Positions 28,207 through 37,506 of a stretch of DNA of 64,000 nucleotides are shown in pieces. Below the pieces are notes generated by a model. The model was not told the DNA's origin and did not search any database. It saw only the letters and a program-made list of their open reading frames with translations. Position 1 is the first letter of the stretch. Each line of letters opens with the position of its first letter. This DNA is from Bacteroidota bacterium (lineage in GTDB: Bacteria; Bacteroidota; Bacteroidia; AKYH767-A; JAHEYN01): the NCBI GenBank assembly GCA_023251555.1, contig JAHEYN010000004.1, positions 74,670-138,669 on the forward strand. The letters are read 5' to 3'. Position numbers and translations under genes: made by a program.

Positions 28207-29454
28207 ATGCAATACATTTTACCGGCTTTAACGGTCATTGTTTCCACAGCCCTGATAGATTTATACATTTTTACTGCCTTAAAATCAGTGTTCGGCAAAT
28301 TCCGGATAAAGAAAGTGTTATACAATGTGTATTGGGCAGCCTCTCTTTTTTGTTACATTATAGTGCTGCTGGCATTGTATACAAATGAGCCTATATGGTA
28401 TAAGCCTTTACGGGTGTATGGTTTCGGATTTGTTTTTATTGTATACTTCTCAAAAATACTTGCTGTTCCATTTCTGCTAATTGATGAGATAAGAAGACTT
28501 TTCTCATTCATCAGCCGGCTTTTATTCCGGGCCAGGAAAGATCATGCCACTGAATCAGGGGGAATCCCGCGTTCACGCTTCCTGAGTATGCTGGGTATAG
28601 CAGGGGCAGCGATCCCTTTTGCATCGCTCCTTTATGGGATGGCGGGCAGTGCGTTTGATTATCGCGTAAGAAAGGTGAGGCTCTCATTTTCAAACCTGCC
28701 GCGTGCTTTTAACGGGTTGAAAATAGTCCAGGTATCAGATATTCATGCGGGCAGTTTTGTTTCTTCCCGCCCGCTTGAGAAAGCTGTGGATATGATATTG
28801 TTGCAGGGTGCAGATTTGATATTTTTCACCGGAGACCTTGTCAATGACAGGGTAACGGAGCTGGAAGGCTTAACGGATATTCTTGGGAAACTGAGTGCCC
28901 CGCTCGGTGTTTTTTCCATTCTGGGTAACCACGACTATGGAGATTATTATCAATGGAAGAGCCCTGTACTTAAACGGCATAACCTGGACCTGCTGAAGCG
29001 CTTACAAAGAGATCTTGGATGGAATCTTTTGCTGAATGAAAATCACATATTTGAAAAGGACGGTGAAAAAATAGGACTGATTGGTGTTGAGAACTGGAGC
29101 CGTTTTTCGCATTTCAGAAAGTACGGTGACCTGGAGAAAGCGCTAAAAGGGACGGAGGAACTTTCCTTCAGGATATTGCTTTCCCACGACCCGTCTCACT
29201 GGAAAGCCGAGGTGGTGGAAAAACATCCCGGCGTTGATCTTACGCTTTCAGGCCATACGCATGGGATGCAGTTTGGCGTGGAGATTCCCGGGTTCAGATG
29301 GAGTCCCGTAAAATATTTTTATCCTGAATGGGCAGATCTTTATAAAGAAAAGAAACAGTACCTGTATGTAAACAGAGGCCTGGGTTTTCTGGGTTATCCG
29401 GGGAGGGTGGGTATTTTGCCCGAAATTACTGTAATAGAGCTATTTGCTTCCTGA
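28207..29454 (+). CDS. Membrane-anchored metallophosphoesterase
   Basis: About 415 residues. Four N-terminal membrane helices (residues ~1-100) are followed by a charged linker and a calcineurin-like phosphoesterase domain with all metal motifs: VSDIHAGS, FTGDLVND, LGNHDYGDY, LLSHDPSHW and SGHTHGMQFG. This is the YkuE/LpxH-like group; the substrate may be a phospholipid or lipid A precursor. The frame is open to 28153, but the sequence before Met at 28207 (MQYILPALTVIVS) is unlike a signal, so the later ATG is chosen. Confidence 0.9.
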   Translation: MQYILPALTVIVSTALIDLYIFTALKSVFGKFRIKKVLYNVYWAASLFCYIIVLLALYTNEPIWYKPLRVYGFGFVFIVYFSKILAVPFLLIDEIRRLFSFISRLLFRARKDHATESGGIPRSRFLSMLGIAGAAIPFASLLYGMAGSAFDYRVRKVRLSFSNLPRAFNGLKIVQVSDIHAGSFVSSRPLEKAVDMILLQGADLIFFTGDLVNDRVTELEGLTDILGKLSAPLGVFSILGNHDYGDYYQWKSPVLKRHNLDLLKRLQRDLGWNLLLNENHIFEKDGEKIGLIGVENWSRFSHFRKYGDLEKALKGTEELSFRILLSHDPSHWKAEVVEKHPGVDLTLSGHTHGMQFGVEIPGFRWSPVKYFYPEWADLYKEKKQYLYVNRGLGFLGYPGRVGILPEITVIELFAS

Positions 29455-29473
29455 AAAAAAATCCGTTCAGGAA
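29448..29473. terminator. Weak convergent hairpin
   Basis: TTCCTGAA (29448-29455) and TTCAGGAA (29466-29473) can pair around a short A-rich loop. They overlap the stop codons of two convergent genes. The stem is short, so termination here is only possible. Confidence 0.35.
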
Positions 29474-30402
29474 ATCTTCATCTTGTCGAGCACATCGCAG
29501 ACTTCCTTTACCGCTTTGGCAGAGGCATTCAGGAGCCCTGACTCTTCGCTGTTCAGTTTTAATTCAATTACTTTTTCTATTCCTTTTTTCCCAAGTTTCA
29601 CGGGCACTCCGAGGTAAATATTTTTAAGTCCGTATTCTCCCTGGAGCCATGCACAGCAAGGATATATCCTTTTCTGGTCGCGCAGAACGGCTTCAACCAT
29701 CTGGGCTGCGGCCGCACCGGGGGCGTACCATGCGGAAGTTCCGAGCAGGTTTACTATTTCCCCTCCTCCTTTTTTGGTTCTGTCAACGATAGCATCGAGA
29801 TGGTCTTTTTCTATCAGCTCCGTAACCGGGATCCCGGCCACTGTGGTATAGCGGGGAAGAGGTACCATTGTATCTCCGTGTCCACCCATAAGCACAGCCT
29901 GTATGTCTTTGGGCGAGCAGTTGAGCGCTTCTGCAAGAAAAGCCCTGTAGCGCGCGGTATCAAGAATACCTGCCATCCCGAAAACTCTCGCCGGATCTGT
30001 CTTTGCGGTGAGGTATGCACAGTAGGTCATCACATCGAGCGGGTTGGAAACAATGATAATCACGGTGCCGGGAGAATACTTCATAATATTTTCGGTTACA
30101 CCCTTTACGATCCCTGCATTAGTGGCGATAAGGTCATCCCTGCTCATCCCCGGTTTCCGGGGGAGGCCGCTGGTAATTACCACCACATCCGAGCCTGCTG
30201 TTTTTGCATAATCATTTGTGGATCCTTTAATCCTTGAGTCATACAGGTTAATAGGTGCCGTTTGCCAGATGTCAAGAGCTTTGCCCTCGGCAACACCTTC
30301 TTTAATGTCAAGAAGCACTACTTCATTGGCTAGTTCTTTGTGTGCTATTACATTGGCACAGGTAGCACCTACATTTCCGGCGCCTACAACGGTTACTTTC
30401 AT
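29467..30402 (-). CDS. mdh: Malate dehydrogenase
   Basis: A 311-residue NAD-dependent enzyme of the lactate/malate dehydrogenase family (LDH-like MDH). The Rossmann motif VVGAGNVGATCANVIA opens the protein. The substrate loop has GLPRKPGMSRDDL with both Arg residues, IIIVSNPLDVMTY follows, and the catalytic His lies in LMGGHGDTMVPL. It converts malate to oxaloacetate in the TCA cycle. Full length, single gene. Confidence 0.96.
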   Translation of the reverse strand: MKVTVVGAGNVGATCANVIAHKELANEVVLLDIKEGVAEGKALDIWQTAPINLYDSRIKGSTNDYAKTAGSDVVVITSGLPRKPGMSRDDLIATNAGIVKGVTENIMKYSPGTVIIIVSNPLDVMTYCAYLTAKTDPARVFGMAGILDTARYRAFLAEALNCSPKDIQAVLMGGHGDTMVPLPRYTTVAGIPVTELIEKDHLDAIVDRTKKGGGEIVNLLGTSAWYAPGAAAAQMVEAVLRDQKRIYPCCAWLQGEYGLKNIYLGVPVKLGKKGIEKVIELKLNSEESGLLNASAKAVKEVCDVLDKMKIS

Positions 30403-30583
30403 GAGATGTGATATTAATTTTAATAATGCAGCTAAATTAGGAAAGGCATTACTAAAAGAAAAATTAATCTCTGAAAATTTCCGAAAATGTAATCATGCAG
30501 TTCTGATCTTTGTTCTCGCGTGAGAAAATACATTCCTGTTTCCGGCCGGATCTGTGTTTCCGGAGCATAGGCGGATAAAAAAG

Positions 30584-30591
30584 TATATTTG
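30584..30591 (+). promoter_or_regulatory. -7 box of the TMTC-like gene
   Basis: TATATTTG matches TAnnTTTG and covers the TTG at 30589 that begins the longest open frame, so translation must start downstream, most likely at the ATG at 30628. Confidence 0.5.
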
Positions 30592-30627
30592 TCATACGGC
30601 AGTAATAAACAATTATCACGGACGGAG

Positions 30628-32607
30628 ATGAACATGAAAAATAAACGGGGTCGTGCTGCAGTAACCCTTCCCGGCGGGCATGAAGAAATGCAGTATAAAA
30701 AGCAGACGAGGATATATGCCTGGATTATATTTTTTTCCGGGTTCCTGTTGTATGCCAATACTCTTCATCACACCTATGTTATTGATGACAATATTGCCAT
30801 TTACGGGAATAAGCTGGTGCAGAAAGGGATTGCCGGTATTCCTGAAATATTCACCAAATCTTTTTATTATGGAAGCGACGGGCGGAATTACGGGAACTAC
30901 CGCCCGCTGACTTCTGCAGTTTTTGCAGCGGAGACAGAATTTTTCGGAAAAAATGGCTACCACCAGGAACATTTCCTGCAGGTGCTTTTTTATGCTCTTT
31001 CCGGGCTTCTTCTATTTAATTTCCTGCGAAAGATCTTCAGGCACAGATCTCCCGTGACATCCTTGCTTATCACCCTTTTGTTTATAGCTCATCCCCTGCA
31101 TACTGAGGTGGTGGCAAACATTAAAAGCCTTGATGAAATCCTGTGTCTTGCTCTGGGATATCTTCTGCCTGTTATATATCTGCTTAAATACCTGGAATCG
31201 GGAAAAACAGTGCAGTTGCTGTTCGGTTACTTATTTTTTCTTGCAGGCCTTTTTTCCAAAGAATCGGCTATTACTTTTACTGCTGCCATTCCCTGCACTC
31301 TTTACTTTTTCAGGGAAGTTAAGTGGAAAAAAATACTCTACCTCACAGCACCGTTAATTGTTCTGAGTGGTTTTTACATGCTTATAAGGCTTCTGGTACT
31401 TGATGAGGGAAGAGATGACCTGTATGGCATCCTCGACAATGTGCTGTTTGCGGCCGGCAGCCTGTCAGAGAGGTATGCAACGACCTTCGTGTTTTTACTG
31501 AAGGATATCCGGCTCCTGTTTTTCCCGCACCCTTTGACCTGGGATTATTCATACAATCAGGTTCCTCTCACCACATGGGCAGATGCGGGGAGTTTAATCT
31601 CTTTGCTGCTTCATCTTTTCCTGCTGGGTTATGCCCTGTATGGGTTCAGGAAGAAGAATGTTTACTCATTCTGCATTTTGTTTTATTTCATTACTCTCTC
31701 AGTTTCCTCCAGCTTATTTGTCATCATCGGAGGATATTCGGAAAGATTTCTTTTTACTCCTTCCCTGGTGTTCTCGGTATTTTCAGTATTCGTGATGATG
31801 AATACCGCAAAGATGCAGGTGTCATTCCCCCGGCTTATATTAAATTCTTCCTTTGGAGGGGTCTTTGCTCTGATTCTTCTTCTGTATTCAGTCAAAACAA
31901 TTTCCCGCAATGCCGACTGGAAAGACCAGTACAGCATCATGTCATCTGGTGTGGAGGTATCTCCCAACAGCGCCAAGGCTCACGGCGGCCTGGGCTCTTA
32001 TTATGCTGCGGTTGCCATGCAGGAGAGCAATCCGGAGATTCGCAGGGATCTGCTTGGGAAAGCGGTGCATGAGTACGAAACGATTCTCTCTATCTATGCG
32101 GGGGATGCTTCACTCTGGTACCAGGCAGCCACCCTGTATTTTCAATACGGCGACTATGCAAAGGCAGAACAGGCATACAAAAAAAATCTTGAACTTCATC
32201 CCAAAGACCTTCGCGCCTATAACAACATCGCCGGGTTGTACTATTTCAGGAAGGACTATGCCATGGCGTTCCGCTACTTTGAAGAATTTGTTGCACATAA
32301 CCCCGACGACAGGGATGCTGTTGCAAATCTTGGCGTGGTGTGTATGGATAACCTGCATGACACACTCAGGGCGCAGGAGTATTTTAAGAGAGCCGTTGAG
32401 ATAGATTCTTCCTATGCCATGGCCTATGAACGGATGGGAGTTATCAGTTACAGTTTTAAAAAATATCCTGAGGCTCTTGAAAATTTTTCACGGGCATACC
32501 GGCTCAGTTCCTCCCAAAAAATCCTTACCCGAATTGCTGACAGCTACCATGCTATGGGCGACGAAGCCAAGGCAGCGGAATATTACAGCAGGGCAGGGGA
32601 GCGGTAA
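30628..32607 (+). CDS. TMTC-like membrane glycosyltransferase with TPR repeats
   Basis: About 659 residues. The N-terminal ~400 residues form a polytopic GT-C-like membrane domain with motifs shared with TMTC/PMT proteins: VIDDNIAIYGN, NYRPLTSAVF, HPLHTEVVANIKSLDEIL and LAGLFSKESAIT. The C-terminal ~220 residues are TPR repeats (GDYAKAEQAYKKNLELHPKD, AYNNIAGLYYFRKDYAMAF). TMTC proteins transfer mannose to proteins; here transfer of a sugar from a lipid carrier to a periplasmic protein or glycan is inferred. An earlier TTG (30589) is rejected because a promoter box covers it; ATG 30634 is an alternative. Confidence 0.85.
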   Translation: MNMKNKRGRAAVTLPGGHEEMQYKKQTRIYAWIIFFSGFLLYANTLHHTYVIDDNIAIYGNKLVQKGIAGIPEIFTKSFYYGSDGRNYGNYRPLTSAVFAAETEFFGKNGYHQEHFLQVLFYALSGLLLFNFLRKIFRHRSPVTSLLITLLFIAHPLHTEVVANIKSLDEILCLALGYLLPVIYLLKYLESGKTVQLLFGYLFFLAGLFSKESAITFTAAIPCTLYFFREVKWKKILYLTAPLIVLSGFYMLIRLLVLDEGRDDLYGILDNVLFAAGSLSERYATTFVFLLKDIRLLFFPHPLTWDYSYNQVPLTTWADAGSLISLLLHLFLLGYALYGFRKKNVYSFCILFYFITLSVSSSLFVIIGGYSERFLFTPSLVFSVFSVFVMMNTAKMQVSFPRLILNSSFGGVFALILLLYSVKTISRNADWKDQYSIMSSGVEVSPNSAKAHGGLGSYYAAVAMQESNPEIRRDLLGKAVHEYETILSIYAGDASLWYQAATLYFQYGDYAKAEQAYKKNLELHPKDLRAYNNIAGLYYFRKDYAMAFRYFEEFVAHNPDDRDAVANLGVVCMDNLHDTLRAQEYFKRAVEIDSSYAMAYERMGVISYSFKKYPEALENFSRAYRLSSSQKILTRIADSYHAMGDEAKAAEYYSRAGER

Positions 32608-32627
32608 AAGCGAAAAAGTAATTGATA

Positions 32628-35546
32628 TTATTGCTTTACAAATTTTATTTGTTTTTGTTCTGTTCCACTATTTATCTTCAGAAAATAGAGTCCTCGTGAA
32701 AGATTTTCGATATTAAGTTTAAATTTATTAATTCCTTTAACTGATATTATTGTTTCTTTCTTTACAATATTCCCGAATACATCCGTAACTGAAATAGTTG
32801 CATCAACATTGTCTTCATGAAAAAGATATAATTCACAATTCAAAATATTTCTTGCAGGATTCGGAAATATATTAATTATTGGCTGTTCTGTTTTAGTTAT
32901 TATCGGAATGGTTTTAGAATAAGTAAAATTACCATCATAATCAGTTTGTTTTAAACGATAATAAAGAATTGAAGATTCCAATAGAGTATCTTTAAAGCTA
33001 TAATTATTAATTTTATTGCTGTTGCCCGAACCCTTCACTATGCCTATTGCTTCAAATAGTTCTCTGTCTTTGCTTTGCTCGATGGTAAAGTAATCGTTAT
33101 TTGTCTCACTGGAAGTACTCCATTCAATAACATTAGTTTCTCCTTGATTTTCCCCATAAAATGAAAGAAGATTTATTGGAGTAACAATGGCACTGGAAAA
33201 TTTCAATATAAATCCATCATCAGCCGTTGTGCCAGCTATACTTGGATTAGTTGGTTGGTAATAACCGCCAATATTAACCATAGCAGCACCTGAATAAGAT
33301 CTCAATTCACCGATAGCATAAAGAGAAGAGGAGGCAGATTCATAAATCAATTCGTTACCCCAATCATCCCCGGGTCCTCCATAATAAGTTGACCAGAATT
33401 GTACGCCTGATGGATCGAATGCCGAAATAAAAACATCGCCTATTGCTTGTCCAAGGGCTGACTCAGCACCCCCAAAAGATCCCTGATAAAATGCGCCCGA
33501 AAGGTTCAGCAAGGGAAAACTAGTGGAGGGGGAAGAGGTATGTCCGGTAACATATAAATTATTCGAAGCATCCACACACAAGCCATAAATCCTGTCTTGC
33601 CCGCTGCCTCCAAAATAAGTTGACCACAACCAGACTCCTGTACTTGAAAATTTCACAATCACGCCATCCGTATAGTCCCATACACTTCCGCTGCCACCTC
33701 CAAAAGTCATTTGATTATAAGCTCCTGCCAGGCTAATGGTTGGGAAGTTGGTATTATTAGTACCGCCAACCAGATAGATATTACCTGATGCATCTGATGT
33801 AATTCCATTAAAATAATCTGTGTATTGCACGGTAGCATTATTGTATACACCATTGCCTCCTCCGTAATAAGTTCCCCACTGGCGTGTACCCGCACTATTG
33901 AATTTAAGAATAAAAGCATCAAACCAACCCCCTCCATGGACAGTTTGATTATATTGCCCTGCAGTTGCAGGGGTATAACTTTGTAAAGGCATATTACTTG
34001 AACCTGCACCTACTGTAACATAAAGATTCCTTGAAGGGTCTACTGTAACAGAACCACCCTCTTCCCAGTCGCTTCCTCCGTAATATGTTCCCCATCCCCA
34101 TGCTCCTGCACTATTGAATTCTAGTATAAATGCATCTTTGCCGCCACCGAGGGAAGCATCAATATATTGTGCCCCACTTCCTAAAGTAGGAAAGTGGTTC
34201 CCTCCTCCACTCGAAGGAGAGGTAGTAACTCCGGTAACAAATAAATTTCCCAAGTTGTCTAATGTTACATCCGTCGCTTCTTCCCATCCACTGCCTCCAA
34301 AATAGGTTGCCCAGGTAATTGTTCCGGCACTGTTAAACTTAGAAATAAAAACATCCTCCGTACCGCCACCCCAGGTTTGATTATAAGCTCCTGCCAATGT
34401 TTGAAGGGGAAGATCGGAAACACTTGCATAACCAACCACATAAATATTACCTGACGCATCAGCAGTAATTGAATTACCATAGTCAGTTCCGCTACTACCG
34501 TAATAGGTAGCCCACTGCCTTACTCCGGCACTGTTAAATTTTAATATCATTGCATCATAAGTACTATTTATAGTGCCACTATAGTAAGTTGGCAATCCGG
34601 GGTTTTGTAAAGGCAAGTCTGTAGACCTTGTGTAACCGGTAATGAAAATATTCCCAACATTATCATATGTGATTTTTTTTGGGCCATCGTTGGTAGTACC
34701 ACCGTAATAGGTAGCCCAGACCAATTGCAAAGGAGGATCAATAATCAATGTTTTCTTTGAGTCGTAAGGGTCAATCAAAAAAGTAACCTCATTACCCACC
34801 AGATTATAGTCTGCATTTATTTTTATTTGTTCATGGGCAATATATGCTGATAAAGTTCCTTCCATCACTTCTCCTAAACGGCTTTTGATATGTATACTTT
34901 TTCCATTATCTGCTTTTTCAATATTCTCTGCACCATGATATTTGAATCTGATATTATTTACATCAGCACCCGGATGAATCACAAAATCATATTTAATGGT
35001 TTGCCTATCTTGAGTATATAATACCCAGTCAATCCCGGGATAAATATTCTTTATGGTAACTTGATGATAAGTTTTTACATTCAGAATGCCCTTTGGACAA
35101 TGAGGGTAATAATAATTGGCATATCCTTGATTGCTTATACATTCCGGAAAAACATTCCTGCTTAAAATGTTTGCACCTATAATTTCCATATCCACTTTGT
35201 TCCATTCCATTTTCAATTCCTCTTCCTTATCTTTTCCTCTTGACCCCGAGGGATTGCGGAAATTAGTTTCATTTTCACTCTCAATGAAGTTTTTAAAAAG
35301 ATAAGTTAATCCCTTTGTTGTAACCACAATGCTCATGCTTTTTACAGAAGCAGTAAACAATACATCAGGTATGGGATTGCCTTTATCATCAGCAATCTGC
35401 CCTTTGTTTTCTGTAAACCCTAACTCTTGCTGCAGAGTTGGATTATACAAACATTCTTCTATCGGAGAATCATTATTTTTTGACTTTAAATCATTTGAGA
35501 GAGTTCCCAATATCAAAAAAGTCATTAATGGCAGAAGTGGTTTCAT
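32628..35546 (-). CDS. T9SS-secreted SBBP-repeat protein
   Basis: A 972-residue protein with signal peptide, an N-terminal domain typical of SBBP proteins (ELGFTENKGQIADDKGNPIPD), at least eight beta-propeller (SBBP) repeats with recurring WATYYGGS, DASGNIYVVG and KFNSAG motifs, and a C-terminal T9SS type A sorting domain (INIFPNPARNILNCELYLF to EQKQIKFVKQ). Likely surface-exposed; ligand unknown. Base composition is visibly richer in A and T than the genes to its left, and this gene marks the start of the AT-rich half of the window. Confidence 0.88.
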   Translation of the reverse strand: MKPLLPLMTFLILGTLSNDLKSKNNDSPIEECLYNPTLQQELGFTENKGQIADDKGNPIPDVLFTASVKSMSIVVTTKGLTYLFKNFIESENETNFRNPSGSRGKDKEEELKMEWNKVDMEIIGANILSRNVFPECISNQGYANYYYPHCPKGILNVKTYHQVTIKNIYPGIDWVLYTQDRQTIKYDFVIHPGADVNNIRFKYHGAENIEKADNGKSIHIKSRLGEVMEGTLSAYIAHEQIKINADYNLVGNEVTFLIDPYDSKKTLIIDPPLQLVWATYYGGTTNDGPKKITYDNVGNIFITGYTRSTDLPLQNPGLPTYYSGTINSTYDAMILKFNSAGVRQWATYYGSSGTDYGNSITADASGNIYVVGYASVSDLPLQTLAGAYNQTWGGGTEDVFISKFNSAGTITWATYFGGSGWEEATDVTLDNLGNLFVTGVTTSPSSGGGNHFPTLGSGAQYIDASLGGGKDAFILEFNSAGAWGWGTYYGGSDWEEGGSVTVDPSRNLYVTVGAGSSNMPLQSYTPATAGQYNQTVHGGGWFDAFILKFNSAGTRQWGTYYGGGNGVYNNATVQYTDYFNGITSDASGNIYLVGGTNNTNFPTISLAGAYNQMTFGGGSGSVWDYTDGVIVKFSSTGVWLWSTYFGGSGQDRIYGLCVDASNNLYVTGHTSSPSTSFPLLNLSGAFYQGSFGGAESALGQAIGDVFISAFDPSGVQFWSTYYGGPGDDWGNELIYESASSSLYAIGELRSYSGAAMVNIGGYYQPTNPSIAGTTADDGFILKFSSAIVTPINLLSFYGENQGETNVIEWSTSSETNNDYFTIEQSKDRELFEAIGIVKGSGNSNKINNYSFKDTLLESSILYYRLKQTDYDGNFTYSKTIPIITKTEQPIINIFPNPARNILNCELYLFHEDNVDATISVTDVFGNIVKKETIISVKGINKFKLNIENLSRGLYFLKINSGTEQKQIKFVKQ

Positions 35547-35800
35547 TGACTTTAAGATTTTCTATTAACTTACAAAGTTTATTCGCATTTATCCCCTTCA
35601 GTGCAGTATTCTGAATAGATGCCAATTTTGTTAACAAATTTAGAAAAATCTTATGATTAATAATCCTACCAGGGGGAATAAGATAAAACATGAGATTTGT
35701 TTATAAAGGAAGCTTTTGAATCTGCCTTCGCGTTCCGCTATGGCAGACAAGAGGGTATCGTGCTTGCTCCGGAGTTAATATCAATTTATGAGAACTTCTA

Positions 35801-35808
35801 TATCTTTG
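35801..35808 (+). promoter_or_regulatory. -7 box of the tRNA-Met gene
   Basis: TATCTTTG matches TAnnTTTG, 55 bp before the tRNA. The rest of the gap from 35547 to 35800 shows no gene or RNA that I can support; a short open frame there looks spurious. Confidence 0.45.
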
Positions 35809-35832
35809 CAACCCGTTTTCAGAGGAAGCGGA

Positions 35833-35860
35833 TGTTCCCTTACGGTATCGTAAGGGAACA
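35833..35860 (+). other. Hairpin immediately upstream of the tRNA
   Basis: TGTTCCCTTACG (35833-35844) and CGTAAGGGAACA (35849-35860) are exact reverse complements around a GTAT loop. The hairpin ends two bases before the tRNA and would lie in the precursor transcript, where it could affect 5' processing by RNase P. Confidence 0.7.
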
Positions 35861-35862
35861 AT

Positions 35863-35936
35863 GGCGAGGTAGCTCAGGTGGTTAGAGCGCGGGATTCATA
35901 ACCCCGAGGTGGAGGGTTCGATTCCCTCCCTCGCTA
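35863..35936 (+). tRNA. tRNA-Met (CAT anticodon)
   Basis: A full cloverleaf: acceptor GGCGAGG with CCTCGCT (one G-T pair at the end), D stem GCTC/GAGC, anticodon CAT at 35897-35899 in a TTCATAA loop, and T stem GAGGG/CCCTC with loop TTCGATT. The anticodon stem has an A-C mismatch at its top. CCA is not encoded. The acceptor is paired at position 1, so it is not a typical initiator; an isoleucine (modified CAT) tRNA cannot be excluded. The 3' half is antisense to the C-terminal codons of the serine recombinase gene and is the attachment site of the element to its right. Confidence 0.93.
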
Positions 35937-37497
35937 CTAAACGGGATATTTCAGATAAATCATCTGGTATCCCGTTTTTCTTTTCCTTCAAAACCTTTGA
36001 CAGATAAGAAGTTACAACGATTGGAGAAATCCATCTCGGAGTTAGATATTGGTCATTTTCAATATTGTACCGAAGTCCATTGGGAAACAGCATTTTTTGA
36101 ACATTCTGTTTTTGAGAATAATCGTTAAAATCCCATGTAGTAGAGAGTTTCGAGGATAAATCTACTATAAAATTAATGGTTTTTTCAGGGTTAGATAATT
36201 TTAGGTTCGATTTTTCAATGCTTTCCTCAATGGCCCTTATTTCTGACTTAAATTTTTCAGATACCTTGTTATAAATATCCCTGTCAATTTCTCCACAGGC
36301 AAATCGCTCTTCTGTTTTATATAATTTTTCTTTGATCTCATTTAGCTGTTTAGAAAAAACTTCCTGCTTGGTTTTACTTGATGAAGTCTCTTTCTTGTAT
36401 ATGTATTCTAACGCTTTTTTATAAATATTGCTATAAGTTGAATCGGCTGATTTGTTATTAAGAAGATGAACAAAATTATTGTGCATGGTTTTTACGCTCC
36501 TGTTGCAATGGCATTTTATTTCATTGCATTTGTAATAATAAAGACCCTTCTTTTTTACAATATATCCTGAAAATGGTGATCCGCATTTTTCACATTTCAC
36601 GAATAATTTCAATGGAAGATGCTCATTTTCTTTTTTCTGTTTGTACCCACCTTTTTTATTGAGTTGGTGTACTTTTAAGAATACTTCCTTTGAAACAAGT
36701 GCAGGATGCTTTCCATCTACTATTTCTCCGTTTAGCATGTTATGAGAAATCAATCCGCAGTAAAAGGGATTTCTAAAAATTTCACTGATCCTTTGAAAAG
36801 GAAGGGTTAAACCTAATACCTTCAGCTTTTCGACAATCTGCGGATTGGAATTCCCCTCCAGCCTCCAATGAAAAGCTTTTTGAAGCACTTTCCCATTTTC
36901 GTTGATGATTATTTTCTGTTCTTTTCCTCCGTGAGTGCGATCATAAGAATATCCGGTAGGCGCTGCTCCAAGCCATTCTCCTCTTTTTAGTTTTTCCCGC
37001 ATACCATCTACACACTTCTGCATTCTTAGATCATTATCGTACTTGCTAAATATGAATTGGATGTTTTGCTGCAATACTCCGGCATGTGTGGAAACATCAA
37101 TGGGCTGTGTTACGGAAACAATGGTAACCCCTTCTTTCTTTAGCTGTGAAGAAATATAAATAGCATTCTCTCCTGAACGGCTGAAACGGTCAAGGCTATA
37201 TACAAGAATACACGAAGTTTTTTCCTTTGAATTTTTTAGAAATTTTATCATCCGGTTAAACTCATTCCGCTCATCTGTCTTTGCACTTTCATAAGTACCT
37301 CCGAAAAATCCCAATATGTGCAGGTTGTTTTTTATACCATACTCTGTACAATATTTTCTCTGAGTTTCAAGGCTCTGATTAGTGTCAGCCTGCTCTTTGG
37401 ATGAAACACGGGTATAGATCACCGCATTATTATTGCTTTTGAGATCTTGTGTGATTTTCCCTTTGGCAAATTGCTGGAATTGGTGAAAGTTTTTCAT
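35896..37497 (-). CDS. Large serine recombinase (integrase) at the tRNA
   Basis: A 533-residue serine integrase. Resolvase catalytic domain (residues ~24-165: VIYTRVSSKEQ with the nucleophile Ser, YSLDRFSRSGENA), Recombinase domain (EIFRNPFYCGLISHNML), zinc ribbon (CEKCGSPFSGY, later C-x-C pairs) and a coiled coil (~370-430). It should insert and excise the element. The last 14 codons (LVAREGIEPSTSGL) are the antisense of the tRNA-Met 3' part, and the TGA stop overlaps the anticodon. The gene therefore ends at the att site, as expected for an integrase at the element edge. It starts 9 bp after the Fic gene. A paralogue lies at 38778-40265. Confidence 0.92.
   Translation of the reverse strand: MKNFHQFQQFAKGKITQDLKSNNNAVIYTRVSSKEQADTNQSLETQRKYCTEYGIKNNLHILGFFGGTYESAKTDERNEFNRMIKFLKNSKEKTSCILVYSLDRFSRSGENAIYISSQLKKEGVTIVSVTQPIDVSTHAGVLQQNIQFIFSKYDNDLRMQKCVDGMREKLKRGEWLGAAPTGYSYDRTHGGKEQKIIINENGKVLQKAFHWRLEGNSNPQIVEKLKVLGLTLPFQRISEIFRNPFYCGLISHNMLNGEIVDGKHPALVSKEVFLKVHQLNKKGGYKQKKENEHLPLKLFVKCEKCGSPFSGYIVKKKGLYYYKCNEIKCHCNRSVKTMHNNFVHLLNNKSADSTYSNIYKKALEYIYKKETSSSKTKQEVFSKQLNEIKEKLYKTEERFACGEIDRDIYNKVSEKFKSEIRAIEESIEKSNLKLSNPEKTINFIVDLSSKLSTTWDFNDYSQKQNVQKMLFPNGLRYNIENDQYLTPRWISPIVVTSYLSKVLKEKKNGIPDDLSEISRLVAREGIEPSTSGL
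35939..35977 (+). terminator. Terminator downstream of tRNA-Met
   Basis: AAACGGGATA (35939-35948) pairs with TATCCCGTTT (35968-35977), with a nested CAGAT/ATCTG stem in the loop and a T tract behind. It ends the tRNA transcript but lies inside the recombinase coding region, so it was probably brought by the element. Confidence 0.75.
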
Positions 37498-37506
37498 GTT
37501 ATGTTT

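Noticed and set aside
35697-35885. 62-residue plus-strand open frame before the tRNA
   Set aside because: Runs through the tRNA promoter, hairpin and tRNA itself; no family likeness.
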